Positions 35,016 to 44,524 of a stretch of 64,000 bases of DNA are shown one piece after another. Numbering within the stretch: position 1 is the first letter of the stretch; each line of letters begins with the position of its first letter. Both the position numbers and the translations under genes were made by a program. The notes beneath the pieces are model-generated. The model did not search any database, was not told the DNA's origin, and was given only the letters and a program-made list of their open reading frames with translations. This DNA comes from Bowmanella pacifica. Lineage in GTDB: Bacteria; Pseudomonadota; Gammaproteobacteria; Enterobacterales; Alteromonadaceae. The stretch is from assembly GCF_014645355.1 (NCBI RefSeq), contig NZ_BMLS01000001.1:1240001-1304000 (forward strand), in the 5' to 3' direction.

Positions 35016-36125
35016 CATCTGCTCGAAGAAATCTGCCCAGAAGTTCACGGTGATCTCATTCATCAGATTGGACTCGGCATTCATTAAAAACACCATGGCT
35101 GTGTTGTACTTGGGCGCAAAGCCAATATCTGCCCGATAGCCTTTTACCCAACCGCTATGATGAACTAACAATTCGCCGTCAAATTCATAGACTCGCCATC
35201 CCAGACCATAATGGGCCTCTTTAAGATGCTCGCGCCAGTGGCGCCGACGTAACTCTTTACGGGTGCGTACTTTTGGGGTGACCAGTTGATCAATGGCATG
35301 ACTGGATAATAAGTGCGGGTACTGCCCCAACATCAGCTTTGCCCATTGACCCATATCGCGAATACTGGCATTCACCCCAGCGGCTGGCGCAAACCGATAG
35401 TAATCTTCACTAACACTCACTGTATGCCAGCGATTTTTTGCCAGCAGCACATGGGGTTTGGCCCAGTTTTCATCGCGCATCAGCGCCTGCCGGCCAACGC
35501 CGGAGCGCGACATACCAAGGGGCATCAAAAGATTTTCTTGTAATAGCTGAGCATAATTTTGCTGCAGACTGTTGTTTAGACCTTCCTCAACCACGGCGAA
35601 CAAGGCATTTTGGTAGGTGTAGCAATTACCTGGCGCACAAATTGGCTTTAGCCCCGCCAATTCGTTGAGTACACGCTTAACCGGATAATCGGCCTCGATG
35701 AGATTGTCATAAGCATTAGGCATATAACCGCTGGACTGGCTGAGAATGTGACCCAGGGTCATTTTATTAGCCAGCTCGGGTTTAAATGGGACATCCGGGG
35801 CCAGCTTGGATACCGGTTGATCCCAGCTCAGCTTGCCTTGCTCCACTAACTTAGCGGCCAATACCGAGGTAAAGGTTTTGGATACCGAGGCCAACCTGAA
35901 AATGGTGTCCTGATCAACGCTCTGCTTACCTTTTCTCTCGGTTTTGCCTTGCACAAAAACCTGATCAGGCTGTCCCGTCGATACCACCACAAAGGCATAG
36001 CCGGGAACGGCTTTCTGCCGCGCCGCCTTTTTTACTTCATCGGCAAACGCACCTAGCCAGTTATCCTGAGCGTTGCTGGTCGGGCTGACAGTGCAAAAAA
36101 ACAGCAGCCAAAAAAGATACTTCAT
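34989..36125 (-). CDS. Serine hydrolase, class C beta-lactamase family
   Basis: An exported penicillin-binding-protein-like hydrolase of 378 residues. After a signal peptide (MKYLFWLLFFCTVSPTSNA) the three motifs of the fold are present: SVSK (Ser nucleophile and Lys), YQN, and HSG in place of KTG (VHHSGW). The HxG form with esterase-like context is typical of beta-lactamase-related esterases and D-aminopeptidases rather than true AmpC. No ampR-type regulator is adjacent. Substrate unknown; antibiotic hydrolysis cannot be assumed. Confidence 0.88.
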   Translation of the reverse strand: MKYLFWLLFFCTVSPTSNAQDNWLGAFADEVKKAARQKAVPGYAFVVVSTGQPDQVFVQGKTERKGKQSVDQDTIFRLASVSKTFTSVLAAKLVEQGKLSWDQPVSKLAPDVPFKPELANKMTLGHILSQSSGYMPNAYDNLIEADYPVKRVLNELAGLKPICAPGNCYTYQNALFAVVEEGLNNSLQQNYAQLLQENLLMPLGMSRSGVGRQALMRDENWAKPHVLLAKNRWHTVSVSEDYYRFAPAAGVNASIRDMGQWAKLMLGQYPHLLSSHAIDQLVTPKVRTRKELRRRHWREHLKEAHYGLGWRVYEFDGELLVHHSGWVKGYRADIGFAPKYNTAMVFLMNAESNLMNEITVNFWADFFEQMKIRAQAAP

Positions 36126-36287
36126 TCTGTTTATTCTATCTCAATCGCAAACCAGGCAGTCCCGGTTGTTACAACTATCGGGTGATTCTATCATCTGAAT
36201 AACAAATTTGGATTGAGTTCCGTTTTCATCGCATCTTTTCACCCAGACTCGTTACAATTGTTGCCAGTGTATTGATGATGCCAGTGT

Positions 36288-37634
36288 ATGAATCAGCAAC
36301 AATATCAGCAAGCCAGACTATCCCGTGACAGGCGCTTTGACGGCCGTTTTTTTGTGGCGGTAAAGACTACGGGTATCTTCTGCCGGCCTATCTGCCCGGC
36401 CGTTGCTCCCAAAGAACAAAATGTTGAATATTATCTCCTCGCCGAGCAAGCCATGCAGGCAGGCTTCCGTCCCTGCCTGCGTTGCAGGCCGGACAGCTCT
36501 CCGCAATCCTGGGCCTGGAAAGGCGTAGATACCAGCGTTGAAAGGGCGCTAAGGTTATTGGCTGACCATCCTGAATTAAGCCTAAGCCAGATAGCCGACA
36601 AGCTAGGTATGACAGATCGTTATCTGCGTAAATTATTTCAGCAGCGCATAGGTATGGCCCCCAAACGCTACCAATTATTCAAACAATTATTACAAGCCAA
36701 ACAGCTGTTACATCAAACTCATCTGAGCGTAGAGCAAGTGGCACTGGCCTGCGGTTTTCAGTCTGCCCGGCGCTTGCAAGAGAATTTTCGCCAGCACCTG
36801 CACTTAAGCCCGGGACAAATCCGTCACCACGCCAATGCAGGACAACCTATGCAAATACAACTGAGTTTTCGGCCACCTTATCACTGGCCCATGTTACGCG
36901 ACTTTCTCGCTCAGCGGGCTATAGCTGATATGGAGTGGGTTACCCAGAACAGCTACGCCAGAGTCTTCAGCTACGGGGGGGGCCAGGGATATTTTTGTGC
37001 CGAATACCAAGCCGATAAACACTGCTTTAATGTCGGTTTGGAGCTGGATGATCTCAGCCTGCTTACTGGGGTACTGACCCATATTCGCCGGGTACTGGAC
37101 CTAGACGCAGACACCGGGTTGATTGGCGAACGATTGCGTCAGGCCGGTGTATGCCCCGAGCAGCAAGTTGAAGGTCTACGTCTGCCCGGAGTTTGGTCTC
37201 CGTTCGAGGCCGGTTGCCGGGCCATATTAGGTCAGCAGGTCTCGGTTAAGGCGGCTATCGGCCAGGTTAGCCTGCTGGTCAATCAGCTCGGCGGGCAAGG
37301 CGAGAAGGGCAGGTATTTTCCCACTCCCGAGGCGATTGCCCATGCCGACTTATCCTTTTTGAAGATGCCGGCGAGCAGACGCGATACCTTGCGTCGCTTT
37401 GCCGAATACTGGGCCACTTTTGGTGAACCACAAGAGCCAGATGATTTGCTGACACTCAAAGGAATCGGCCCCTGGACGGTTAACTATATGAAACTCAGAG
37501 GCTATTCCAACCCGGATATCTGGCTGGATACCGATCTGGTGATAAAAAAACAGCTGCAACAGCAGCAGGTTGACGCCGAGCGTGTGTCTCCCTGGCGCAG
37601 CTACCTAACCTTTCAACTATGGAGCCAGGCATGA
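36288..37634 (+). CDS. Ada-type regulator fused to AlkA 3-methyladenine DNA glycosylase
   Basis: A 448-residue DNA alkylation repair protein with three parts. Residues about 1-75 form the Ada metal-binding domain with four Cys zinc ligands (GIFCRPICPA and CLRC); the first is the acceptor for methyl groups from phosphotriesters. Residues about 80-180 carry an AraC-type double helix-turn-helix. From about 190 comes an AlkA N-terminal domain and the HhH-GPD glycosylase (LKGIGPWTVNYMKLRG, catalytic Asp in WLDTDLVIK). The methyltransferase part of Ada is missing here but is supplied by the next gene, ogt, whose ATG overlaps this stop (ATGA). Confidence 0.94.
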   Translation: MNQQQYQQARLSRDRRFDGRFFVAVKTTGIFCRPICPAVAPKEQNVEYYLLAEQAMQAGFRPCLRCRPDSSPQSWAWKGVDTSVERALRLLADHPELSLSQIADKLGMTDRYLRKLFQQRIGMAPKRYQLFKQLLQAKQLLHQTHLSVEQVALACGFQSARRLQENFRQHLHLSPGQIRHHANAGQPMQIQLSFRPPYHWPMLRDFLAQRAIADMEWVTQNSYARVFSYGGGQGYFCAEYQADKHCFNVGLELDDLSLLTGVLTHIRRVLDLDADTGLIGERLRQAGVCPEQQVEGLRLPGVWSPFEAGCRAILGQQVSVKAAIGQVSLLVNQLGGQGEKGRYFPTPEAIAHADLSFLKMPASRRDTLRRFAEYWATFGEPQEPDDLLTLKGIGPWTVNYMKLRGYSNPDIWLDTDLVIKKQLQQQQVDAERVSPWRSYLTFQLWSQA

Positions 37635-38107
37635 ATGTTCAATATTGCTACCTGCAAAGCCCGATAGGCCTGGTAGAAATCAGTGCGGTTACTCAAGGCA
37701 TCAGAGCGATTAAATTTGTTGAGAAGCGCGGCTTTGAGGCGCAGCAAACTCCGCTGTTAAACCTGGCCACCGAACAACTCGCGGGGTATTTTGACGGCCA
37801 AAGGCAAGTTTTCGACCTGCCTTTGGCAGCGCAGGGTACGTCCTTCCAACAGCAGGTGTGGAACGCTTTGCTCAGCATCCCCTTTGGTCAGACCGCCAGC
37901 TACCTGGATATTGCCAGAAAGATTGGAAACCCAGCAGCAGTCAGAGCGGTGGGCGCAGCTAACGGTAAAAATCCCCTGTCGGTCGTGGTGCCCTGTCACA
38001 GAATTATCGGCAGCAACGGTACGCTGACAGGTTATGCCGGAGGATTGGAGCGCAAAGCCTGGCTGCTGCAACACGAGCAACTTCAACCAAGCTTAGGTGA
38101 CTGGTGA
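37631..38107 (+). CDS. ogt: Methylated-DNA--protein-cysteine methyltransferase
   Basis: A suicide enzyme that removes methyl groups from O6-methylguanine to its own Cys. The 158-residue protein has the PCHRI active-site motif (VVVPCHRIIGSNG), the helix-turn-helix ALLSIPFGQTASYLDIA, and the arginine finger in AVRAVGAANGKNP. The ATG at 37631 overlaps the stop of the Ada-AlkA gene in ATGA, with GGAG in the stretch before it; an in-frame ATG four codons earlier is less likely. Coupling suggests the two repair functions are induced together. Confidence 0.95.
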   Translation: MNVQYCYLQSPIGLVEISAVTQGIRAIKFVEKRGFEAQQTPLLNLATEQLAGYFDGQRQVFDLPLAAQGTSFQQQVWNALLSIPFGQTASYLDIARKIGNPAAVRAVGAANGKNPLSVVVPCHRIIGSNGTLTGYAGGLERKAWLLQHEQLQPSLGDW

Positions 38108-38237
38108 GTTCTTGTTATCGCCGTGCATCCTGAGCGGATATTGTTAACCATCAGGCCCAAGGTTATAAAACAGCCCACTGGCACAAATCTCATCCTTAGT
38201 TAGAATAGCAGCCAAACAGGATCTAAAAGGAAACAAC

Positions 38238-39596
38238 ATGGCATTTTCTGTGGTTATTCTCGCAGCGGGCAAGGGAACCCGTATGAAATCCTCGTTACCT
38301 AAGGTATTGCACCCTATCGCAGGCAAGCCCATGGTTCAGCATATTATTGATACCGTGAACGGCCTGGGCGCCCAGAATATTCATCTGGTGTATGGCCATG
38401 GCGGTGAACAACTGCAGCAAGCGCTGGCCCACAATGAGCTCAACTGGTGTCTGCAAGCAGAACAATTAGGCACTGGGCACGCGGTTCAGCAAGCCGTTCC
38501 CGCTCTTCAAGACGATGAGAACGTATTGATTCTGGTCGGTGATGCCCCCTTGATCAAAACGCAGACCCTGCGCCAACTCTTAGATGTAAAACAGCACTGC
38601 GATCTGGCACTGCTGACCGTGGAATTGGACGATCCAACTGGGATGGGCCGGATTATCCGCAACGGTGATCAAGTGGTTGCCATTGTTGAGCACAAAGATG
38701 CCAGCGAACAGCAGCGCCAAATCCGCGAAATTAATACCGGCATGATGATCATGAAAGGTACCGACCTGAAACGCTGGTTGGCCAACCTGAATAACGATAA
38801 TGCCCAGGGCGAATTTTATCTGACCGATGTGATCGCCATGGCGGCCGCAGAAGGTAAACAAATCCGCGCCGCGCATCCGCAAACCGCCACCGAAGTCGAA
38901 GGCATCAACAATCGCAAGCAACTGGCAGCCATAGAACGGGCTTATCAGGCTGAACAGGCCGAACGTCTGATGATGGACGGGGTGAGCCTGCTGGATCCTG
39001 CGCGTTTTGACCTGCGTGGTGAGCTGAGTTGTGGGCAGGATGTTAGCATTGACGTAAATGTTATCGTGCAGGGCAAGGTGCAGATTGGCAATAATGTCCA
39101 GATTGGCGCGAACTGCATACTGATCGACTGTGAAATAGGTGACAACTCGGTTATCGAAGCCAACAGTATCGTGGAACAGGCAAAGGTTGGGGTTAATTGT
39201 CAGGTGGGTCCCTATGCCAGATTGCGCCCTGGTGCGGTACTGCATGAAAAAGCCAAAGTCGGCAATTTTGTTGAAATGAAAAAATCCACCCTGGGTAAAG
39301 GTTCGAAAGCCAACCATCTTACCTATTTGGGTGACAGCGATGTGGGCGAGGGCGTGAACATTGGCGCTGGTACTATTACCTGTAACTATGACGGCGTGAA
39401 CAAGTTCAAGACCATCATTAAAGACGGTGCCTTTATCGGCTCCAACAGTGCACTTGTAGCCCCTGCGGTCATTGGCACGAATGCCACGGTAGGAGCGGGC
39501 TCCATCATCACGCAAGAAGTTCCGGATGAGCAACTGGCCGTTGCCCGAGCCAAACAACGTAACATCAGCGGCTGGAAACGCCCGGTTAAAAACTGA
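38238..39596 (+). CDS. glmU: Bifunctional UDP-N-acetylglucosamine pyrophosphorylase / glucosamine-1-phosphate N-acetyltransferase
   Basis: Makes UDP-GlcNAc for peptidoglycan and LPS. The 452 residues comprise an N-terminal uridyltransferase ([18 protein letters not shown], then [11 protein letters not shown]) and a C-terminal left-handed beta-helix acetyltransferase with hexapeptide repeats (from about residue 250) and the [24 protein letters not shown] active-site run. AAAAGGAAACAAC precedes the ATG. It is followed by a terminator, then the DeoR gene and glmS, so the hexosamine pathway is clustered but in separate transcripts. Confidence 0.98.
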   Translation: MAFSVVILAAGKGTRMKSSLPKVLHPIAGKPMVQHIIDTVNGLGAQNIHLVYGHGGEQLQQALAHNELNWCLQAEQLGTGHAVQQAVPALQDDENVLILVGDAPLIKTQTLRQLLDVKQHCDLALLTVELDDPTGMGRIIRNGDQVVAIVEHKDASEQQRQIREINTGMMIMKGTDLKRWLANLNNDNAQGEFYLTDVIAMAAAEGKQIRAAHPQTATEVEGINNRKQLAAIERAYQAEQAERLMMDGVSLLDPARFDLRGELSCGQDVSIDVNVIVQGKVQIGNNVQIGANCILIDCEIGDNSVIEANSIVEQAKVGVNCQVGPYARLRPGAVLHEKAKVGNFVEMKKSTLGKGSKANHLTYLGDSDVGEGVNIGAGTITCNYDGVNKFKTIIKDGAFIGSNSALVAPAVIGTNATVGAGSIITQEVPDEQLAVARAKQRNISGWKRPVKN

Positions 39597-39624
39597 ATCT
39601 TCCAACCACTGACGACAGCTAAGG

Positions 39625-39648
39625 GCCCGGCTTAATGCCGGGCTTTTT
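39625..39648 (+). terminator. Rho-independent terminator after glmU
   Basis: GCCCGGC, loop TTAAT, GCCGGGC, then TTTTT. Confidence 0.93.
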
Positions 39649-39760
39649 ATTGCCTGTCGTTATTCAAGCTATGTTAGCCAAGCTTTACACAGCAACAGAC
39701 ATAATAACCCTTAGCCATCACATTTTTTGCTTGCATCGAACAAATAATCAACTACCATAA

Positions 39761-39806
39761 GTTTCGTTGTGAAACTTTTAATTTCGATTTGATGTATAAA
39801 CGAAAC
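39761..39806. promoter_or_regulatory. Phased TTTCG motifs before and over the start of the DeoR gene (candidate operator)
   Basis: GTTTCG at 39761, ATTTCG at 39781 and CGAAAC at 39801 are spaced exactly 20 bases apart, about two helical turns each. The first is also half of an inverted repeat GTTTC-N5-GAAAC (39761-39775). TTTCG repeats are typical binding sites of DeoR-family repressors, so autoregulation of the deoR-glmS unit is likely (inference). Confidence 0.55.
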
Positions 39807-40556
39807 ACTCAGCTACGTCGCCGCGCCATTGTTGACCGCCTGATGTCACAGGGGGAAGTAACAGTTGAAGCCCTGACTAAAGCATTCAGCACCTCTGAAG
39901 TGACTATCCGTAAAGATCTTACCGAGCTTGAGCGCAATGGTCTGCTGGTACGTAAATATGGCGGTGCCATGTTGTTACCCCAGGATACCCACGAATTGGA
40001 AGAGGAGCTTTCGGTTCGAAAGGTATCTATTGCCAAAGCCGCCAGTCAGCTTATTCGTGATCATAATCGCATTATTATCGACAGTGGCAGCACCACCTCG
40101 GCATTACTGCCCGAGCTAAACCATAAGCGGGGCTTGGTGGTAATGACCAATGCCTTGCATGTGGCCAGCAGTCTGCTGGAGCTGGAAAACGAGCCCACGG
40201 TTTTAATGACAGGCGGTACCTGGGATACCCAGTCCCATTCATTTCAGGGTCAAATGGCCGAACAGATGCTCAGAGCCTATAACTTTGATCAGGCTTTTTT
40301 AGGGGCAGCGGGGCTGGACCTGGAAAAAGGCAGTACAACGTTTAATGAATTAACCCAGCTATCCAAAGTGATGGCGGAAGTGGCTCAGCAGGTCATCGTA
40401 CTGGCAGAGTCAGAAAAATTACAACGCAAAATCCCTAACCTGGAGCTGCCCTGGTCCATGATTTCGGTGTTAGTGACCGACGATCAGATGCCAGCAGAGG
40501 CCAAACGACAGATAGAACAAAAAGGCGTGACAGTGATCTGCGCCGCAAGCGAATAA
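39792..40556 (+). CDS. DeoR/GlpR family transcriptional regulator (glmS-linked)
   Basis: A 254-residue repressor-type protein. The N-terminal winged helix-turn-helix contains VTVEALTKAFSTSEVTIRKDL, typical of DeoR proteins; the C-terminal sugar-phosphate sensor domain contains IIIDSGSTTSALLPEL and LVVMTNALHVASSL. The ATG at 39792 has no good ribosome site. It is followed by glmS after 12 bases, so it is cotranscribed and probably senses an amino-sugar phosphate to control glmS. Phased TTTCG boxes lie over its start. Confidence 0.92.
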   Translation: MYKRNTQLRRRAIVDRLMSQGEVTVEALTKAFSTSEVTIRKDLTELERNGLLVRKYGGAMLLPQDTHELEEELSVRKVSIAKAASQLIRDHNRIIIDSGSTTSALLPELNHKRGLVVMTNALHVASSLLELENEPTVLMTGGTWDTQSHSFQGQMAEQMLRAYNFDQAFLGAAGLDLEKGSTTFNELTQLSKVMAEVAQQVIVLAESEKLQRKIPNLELPWSMISVLVTDDQMPAEAKRQIEQKGVTVICAASE

Positions 40557-40568
40557 CGGAGAAAGACC

Positions 40569-42401
40569 ATGTGTGGAATAGTAGGTGCCATTGCGGAGCG
40601 CAACGTTGTCAGCATCTTGCTGGAAGGCTTAAAGCGACTGGAATACCGCGGCTATGACTCGGCAGGCGTTGCCGTATTAGACGCCCAGGGCCAATTACAG
40701 CGCGTACGCCGTACCGGTAAGGTGCAGGAATTGGCTGATGCACTGGCAGATAACCCAATCAAAGGCAGTACCGGCATTGCCCATACCCGTTGGGCCACCC
40801 ACGGTGGTGTTACCGAAGCCAATGCGCACCCGCACTTTTCCACCGCTCGCGTTGCCGTTGTACACAACGGTATTATCGAGAATTATCAAAGCTTACGTGA
40901 ACAATTACGTGCCGAAGGTTTCCACTTTAGCTCGGATACCGACACCGAAACCATTGCACATCAAGTCGAACTGGAACTAAAAAGCACCGATAGCCTGCTC
41001 ACAGCCGTGCAGCGCGCGGTGAAGAAATTTCACGGCGCTTACGGTACTGTCGTCATAGATCAGCAAAATCCCGACAGCATGGTGGTGGCCCGTTCAGGCA
41101 GCCCCTTGGTCATAGGTCTGGGCATTGATGAAAACTTTATTGCCTCTGATCAGCTCGCACTACTGCCGGTTACCCGCCGTTTTATCTTCCTCGAAGAAGG
41201 AGATGTGGCGCGCATTAGCCGTACCGAAGTGCATATCTTTGATCAAGACGGTAATGAAGTGCTGCGCCCCGTGCATGATTCAGAAATTGAGCATGATGCC
41301 GGAGACAAAGGTGGCTACCGTCACTATATGCTTAAGGAAATCCACGAGCAGCCCACGGTTGTGCGTAACACCCTGCAGGACCGCCTGACACAAAGCGGTG
41401 TTGATCCGCGTATCTTTGGTGCTCTGGCGCCAGACCTGTTGGCAAAAGTTAAACACGTGCAGATTATCGCCTGCGGCACCAGCTACCACTCGGGTATGAC
41501 AGCCCGTTATTGGCTGGAACAATACGCCAACGTATCCTGTAATGTCGAGATTGCCTCTGAGTTCCGCTATCGCAAATCCTTTGTACATCCCAACAGCCTG
41601 CTGGTAACCATTTCCCAGTCTGGGGAAACTGCGGATACCCTAGCTGCACTGCGTTTGGGTAAAGAACTGGGTTATATGGCCAGCCTGACCATCTGTAACG
41701 TGCCGGGCTCCTCACTGGTACGCGAGTCCGATCTGGCCTTTATGACACTGGCCGGTGCAGAAATTGGTGTGGCCTCCACCAAGGCCTTTACTACCCAGCT
41801 AACTGGTCTGCTGATGCTGACCCTGGCCCTGGGCCAATTTAATGGTATGGCAGACAACGACCAGCAAAAAATAGTCGGCGCCTTGCACAGCCTCCCCGCT
41901 AAGTTGGAAGAAACTCTGGCACTGACCGGCAATATCGAAAAGCTGGCCGAAGAGTTTGCCGACAAGCATCACAGCCTATTCCTAGGTCGTGGCGATCAAT
42001 ATCCCATTGCGATGGAAGGGGCCCTTAAGCTTAAAGAGATTTCTTACATCCATGCCGAGGCTTATGCCTCTGGTGAGTTAAAGCACGGCCCGCTGGCACT
42101 AATCGATGACGAAATGCCGGTCATAGTCGTGGCACCCAATAACGAGCTGCTGGAAAAGCTTAAATCCAATGTGGAAGAAGTACGCGCCCGCGGCGGCATT
42201 ATGTACGTGTTTGCCGACAAAGATGCGCGCTTTGAAAGCGACGCCACCATGCGGGTAATCAACCTGCCCCATGTGGACAGCGTAATCGCCCCCATAGTTT
42301 ATACCCTGCCGCTACAGCTACTGAGCTACTATGTGGCTATTATCAAGGGCACCGACGTGGATCAGCCGCGCAACCTGGCTAAGTCGGTTACAGTGGAATA
42401 A
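40569..42401 (+). CDS. glmS: Glutamine--fructose-6-phosphate aminotransferase (isomerising)
   Basis: Makes glucosamine-6-phosphate from fructose-6-phosphate and glutamine, the entry of the hexosamine pathway. The 610 residues begin with the N-terminal glutaminase nucleophile ([12 protein letters not shown], Cys after Met removal), then two SIS isomerase domains ([17 protein letters not shown], SRxD-like [19 protein letters not shown]) and the conserved end [17 protein letters not shown] precedes the ATG. No glmS ribozyme-like structure is recognisable in the short spacer before it. A strong terminator follows. Confidence 0.98.
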   Translation: MCGIVGAIAERNVVSILLEGLKRLEYRGYDSAGVAVLDAQGQLQRVRRTGKVQELADALADNPIKGSTGIAHTRWATHGGVTEANAHPHFSTARVAVVHNGIIENYQSLREQLRAEGFHFSSDTDTETIAHQVELELKSTDSLLTAVQRAVKKFHGAYGTVVIDQQNPDSMVVARSGSPLVIGLGIDENFIASDQLALLPVTRRFIFLEEGDVARISRTEVHIFDQDGNEVLRPVHDSEIEHDAGDKGGYRHYMLKEIHEQPTVVRNTLQDRLTQSGVDPRIFGALAPDLLAKVKHVQIIACGTSYHSGMTARYWLEQYANVSCNVEIASEFRYRKSFVHPNSLLVTISQSGETADTLAALRLGKELGYMASLTICNVPGSSLVRESDLAFMTLAGAEIGVASTKAFTTQLTGLLMLTLALGQFNGMADNDQQKIVGALHSLPAKLEETLALTGNIEKLAEEFADKHHSLFLGRGDQYPIAMEGALKLKEISYIHAEAYASGELKHGPLALIDDEMPVIVVAPNNELLEKLKSNVEEVRARGGIMYVFADKDARFESDATMRVINLPHVDSVIAPIVYTLPLQLLSYYVAIIKGTDVDQPRNLAKSVTVE

Positions 42402-42420
42402 GTTTCCAACCAAGAGTATT

Positions 42421-42443
42421 GGGGCCTTCGGGCCCCTTTTTTT
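42421..42443 (+). terminator. Rho-independent terminator after glmS
   Basis: GGGGCC, TTCG tetraloop, GGCCCC, then seven T. Confidence 0.95.
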
Positions 42444-42502
42444 ATTGTGTGTAATCCCAGCAATATTTTAGTCGCAGTGCAGAATCGCAGAGATACAGGC
42501 GC

Positions 42503-43771
42503 TTACTGTAAACTACTGACAATCAGTGCCGCATTCACTCCACCGAAGCCGAAGCCATTGCAAAGAGCATGTCGAATATCAACCTGACGAGCCATTAAGG
42601 GAACAAAATCCAAACTCTCCATTCCCTCGTCAACCTCATGCAGGTTAAGTGTAGGCGGCAACTCACCATGCATCACGGCGAGAGCAGAGAATATGCTTTC
42701 CACTCCCCCCGCCGCGCCCAGTAAATGCCCGGTAGCAGATTTAGTAGAAGATATTGGTACCTGGGCCAGAGAAGCACCAAAAACATTGCGTAATGCCGCT
42801 ACTTCCGCCCGGTCACCAACCGGGGTAGAGGTGGCATGGGCATTGATATAGCCAATATCAGCGCTACTGAGGTTAGCCATATTTAATGCCGTCTCCATCG
42901 CCATTGCAGCACCTGAGCCATCATCCGGTCCGGCGGTAATATGATGGGCATCAGCACTAGTACCATAACCACTGACTACAGCTAATGGTGTTGCACCGCG
43001 CTGCAGAGCATGCTCCAGGGTTTCGATAACCAACAAGCCGGCACCTTCACCCATGACAAAACCGTTGCGCTCCTTATCAAAAGGTCTGGATGCCTGAGTC
43101 GGCTGGTCGGTTTGCAAAGACAACGCCTTGAGGGCGTTAAAGCTAGCCAGTGACAAAGGGTCAATACAAGCTTCTGCGCCCCCAACAATCGCCACCTTCG
43201 CTTCACCACTGCGAATCAGTCGCATACCATCACCAATAGCCTGAACTCCCGCAGCACATGCCGTAACAGGGCAACCCAATGGCCCTTTAAAGCCATAACG
43301 AATGGATATATTGCCAGCGGCCAGGTTTGCCAGAAAAGCTGGCACGGTAAAGGGGGAAAGCCTTTTATATCCGCGCTGCTCCAAGGTATTCTGCGCCTCA
43401 GTTATGGTGGTAAAGCCACCTATGCCCGAGGCGACTATGGTCGCGGTGGCTCGTTTATCCTGCTCTGTTTCAGGAAACCAACCAGCCTGCAACAAAGCTT
43501 CTTGTGCGGCTGCCATGGCGTAAAGGGTAAAGCGATCGAGTTTTTTCAGATCCTTTTTATCCACCACCCTAAGAGGGTCAAAGCCTGCCTCACTGTCTTC
43601 CTCTATCCTAGGGACCACACCGCCTATCCGCACGGGGACATCGCCCAGTTCAATATGTGATAAGGTCCTGATTCCGGATTGCCCGGCAATCAGTCTTTGC
43701 CAGTTAGCCTTGACCCCGTTAGCCAACGGACTGATCATGCCCATGCCAGTGATCACAATAGGTGAATGCAT
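42503..43771 (-). CDS. Beta-ketoacyl-ACP synthase, FabF-like
   Basis: A condensing enzyme of 422 residues that extends acyl chains on acyl carrier protein. The Cys-His-His active site is complete: Cys in VTACAAGVQ, His in NAHATSTPVGD, His in KSATGHLLGAAGG. The start MHSPIVITGMGMISPLANG is typical of KAS II. AGGAG stands before the ATG. It is a lone gene outside any fab cluster and is faced by a TetR regulator 90 bases away, so it is likely a regulated, secondary KAS rather than housekeeping FabF. The window has no acyl carrier protein or ketoreductase gene to define its pathway. Confidence 0.93.
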   Translation of the reverse strand: MHSPIVITGMGMISPLANGVKANWQRLIAGQSGIRTLSHIELGDVPVRIGGVVPRIEEDSEAGFDPLRVVDKKDLKKLDRFTLYAMAAAQEALLQAGWFPETEQDKRATATIVASGIGGFTTITEAQNTLEQRGYKRLSPFTVPAFLANLAAGNISIRYGFKGPLGCPVTACAAGVQAIGDGMRLIRSGEAKVAIVGGAEACIDPLSLASFNALKALSLQTDQPTQASRPFDKERNGFVMGEGAGLLVIETLEHALQRGATPLAVVSGYGTSADAHHITAGPDDGSGAAMAMETALNMANLSSADIGYINAHATSTPVGDRAEVAALRNVFGASLAQVPISSTKSATGHLLGAAGGVESIFSALAVMHGELPPTLNLHEVDEGMESLDFVPLMARQVDIRHALCNGFGFGGVNAALIVSSLQ

Positions 43772-43782
43772 AAAAACTCCTG

Positions 43783-43823
43783 ATATATTGCCAATGCAAG
43801 CACCCTAAACACTGGCAATATAT
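43783..43823. promoter_or_regulatory. Perfect 11-bp inverted repeat between FabF-like gene and tetR
   Basis: ATATATTGCCA (43783-43793) and its exact complement TGGCAATATAT (43813-43823), centres 30 bases apart. It lies in the 90-base divergent gap, 11 bases from the FabF-like start. The most economical reading is a TetR operator or a pair of half-sites controlling both genes. Confidence 0.6.
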
Positions 43824-43861
43824 GATCAAGATAATAATCTGCCACCGGCAGAGGAGATATC

Positions 43862-44497
43862 ATGCCCTACAGCAAAGACCATAAGCATCAGTCACGTCGC
43901 AGTATTTTGCAGGCGGCTCGTGATTTGTTTTGCCTGCATGGGTTTAATCGGGTTTCCATTAATCAAATTATGCGTCGGGCAAAGATGACTCATGGCGCCT
44001 TTTATAATCACTTTAAATCCAAGGAAGAACTGTATAGCGCTGCGTTTGTAGATAGCCTGAAGGCCAGTCGCACGGCAAGATTGGTGAAAGGCCCACTGTC
44101 TATTCAAAATCTGGTGGTACTGGCAACCAGTTATTGGAACCTACAAGAAACTCCGTCCCAAGAACTGCCAGGACCAGAGACTATTCTATTTAACGAAATC
44201 AGCAGTGATAACAACCAGATACAGGTTCTGTTTAGTCAGGCTTACAGCAGCCTGATAAGAATGCTGGAAATCCGAATCAAAGCGTTGAATAAGTTACAAA
44301 AACAAAATTACCAGATCGAGCCACAACAAGTCGCAAACAGAGCCAGAGCTGTTGCGGTATCCCTGGTTGGCGCAGTTACCATTTCAAGAGCCATTTCAGA
44401 TTCTGATGAGCGTTGCAATTTACTCCAGGCAGCGCAGGAACAAATTCTGTTTTTATTGGGAGTAAACCGTAATGTACTTAGAAACGAGGACTTGTAG
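43862..44497 (+). CDS. TetR family transcriptional regulator
   Basis: A 211-residue repressor-type protein. The N-terminal helix-turn-helix is clear: RRSILQAARDLFCLHGFNRVSINQIMRR, then AKMTHGAFYNHFKSKEELY. The C-terminal ligand domain (about 80-200) is not specific enough to name a ligand. GAGGAG stands before the ATG at 43862. Divergent from the FabF-like gene with an 11-bp inverted repeat between them, it probably regulates that gene and itself; an acyl ligand would make sense but is unproven. Confidence 0.92.
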   Translation: MPYSKDHKHQSRRSILQAARDLFCLHGFNRVSINQIMRRAKMTHGAFYNHFKSKEELYSAAFVDSLKASRTARLVKGPLSIQNLVVLATSYWNLQETPSQELPGPETILFNEISSDNNQIQVLFSQAYSSLIRMLEIRIKALNKLQKQNYQIEPQQVANRARAVAVSLVGAVTISRAISDSDERCNLLQAAQEQILFLLGVNRNVLRNEDL

Positions 44498-44524
44498 AAA
44501 GTACAGGCAGTCGTCCAAACGCAC

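Noticed and set aside
34989-36125. AmpC-type antibiotic resistance gene
   Set aside because: The third motif is HSG rather than KTG and no ampR is adjacent, so the broader serine hydrolase call is safer.
38580-39605. Long minus-strand open frame of 341 codons antisense to glmU
   Set aside because: glmU is unmistakable; the antisense frame has no ribosome site and no family features.
40557-40568. glmS riboswitch/ribozyme
   Set aside because: Only 12 bases separate the DeoR gene and glmS, and no ribozyme core is visible upstream.
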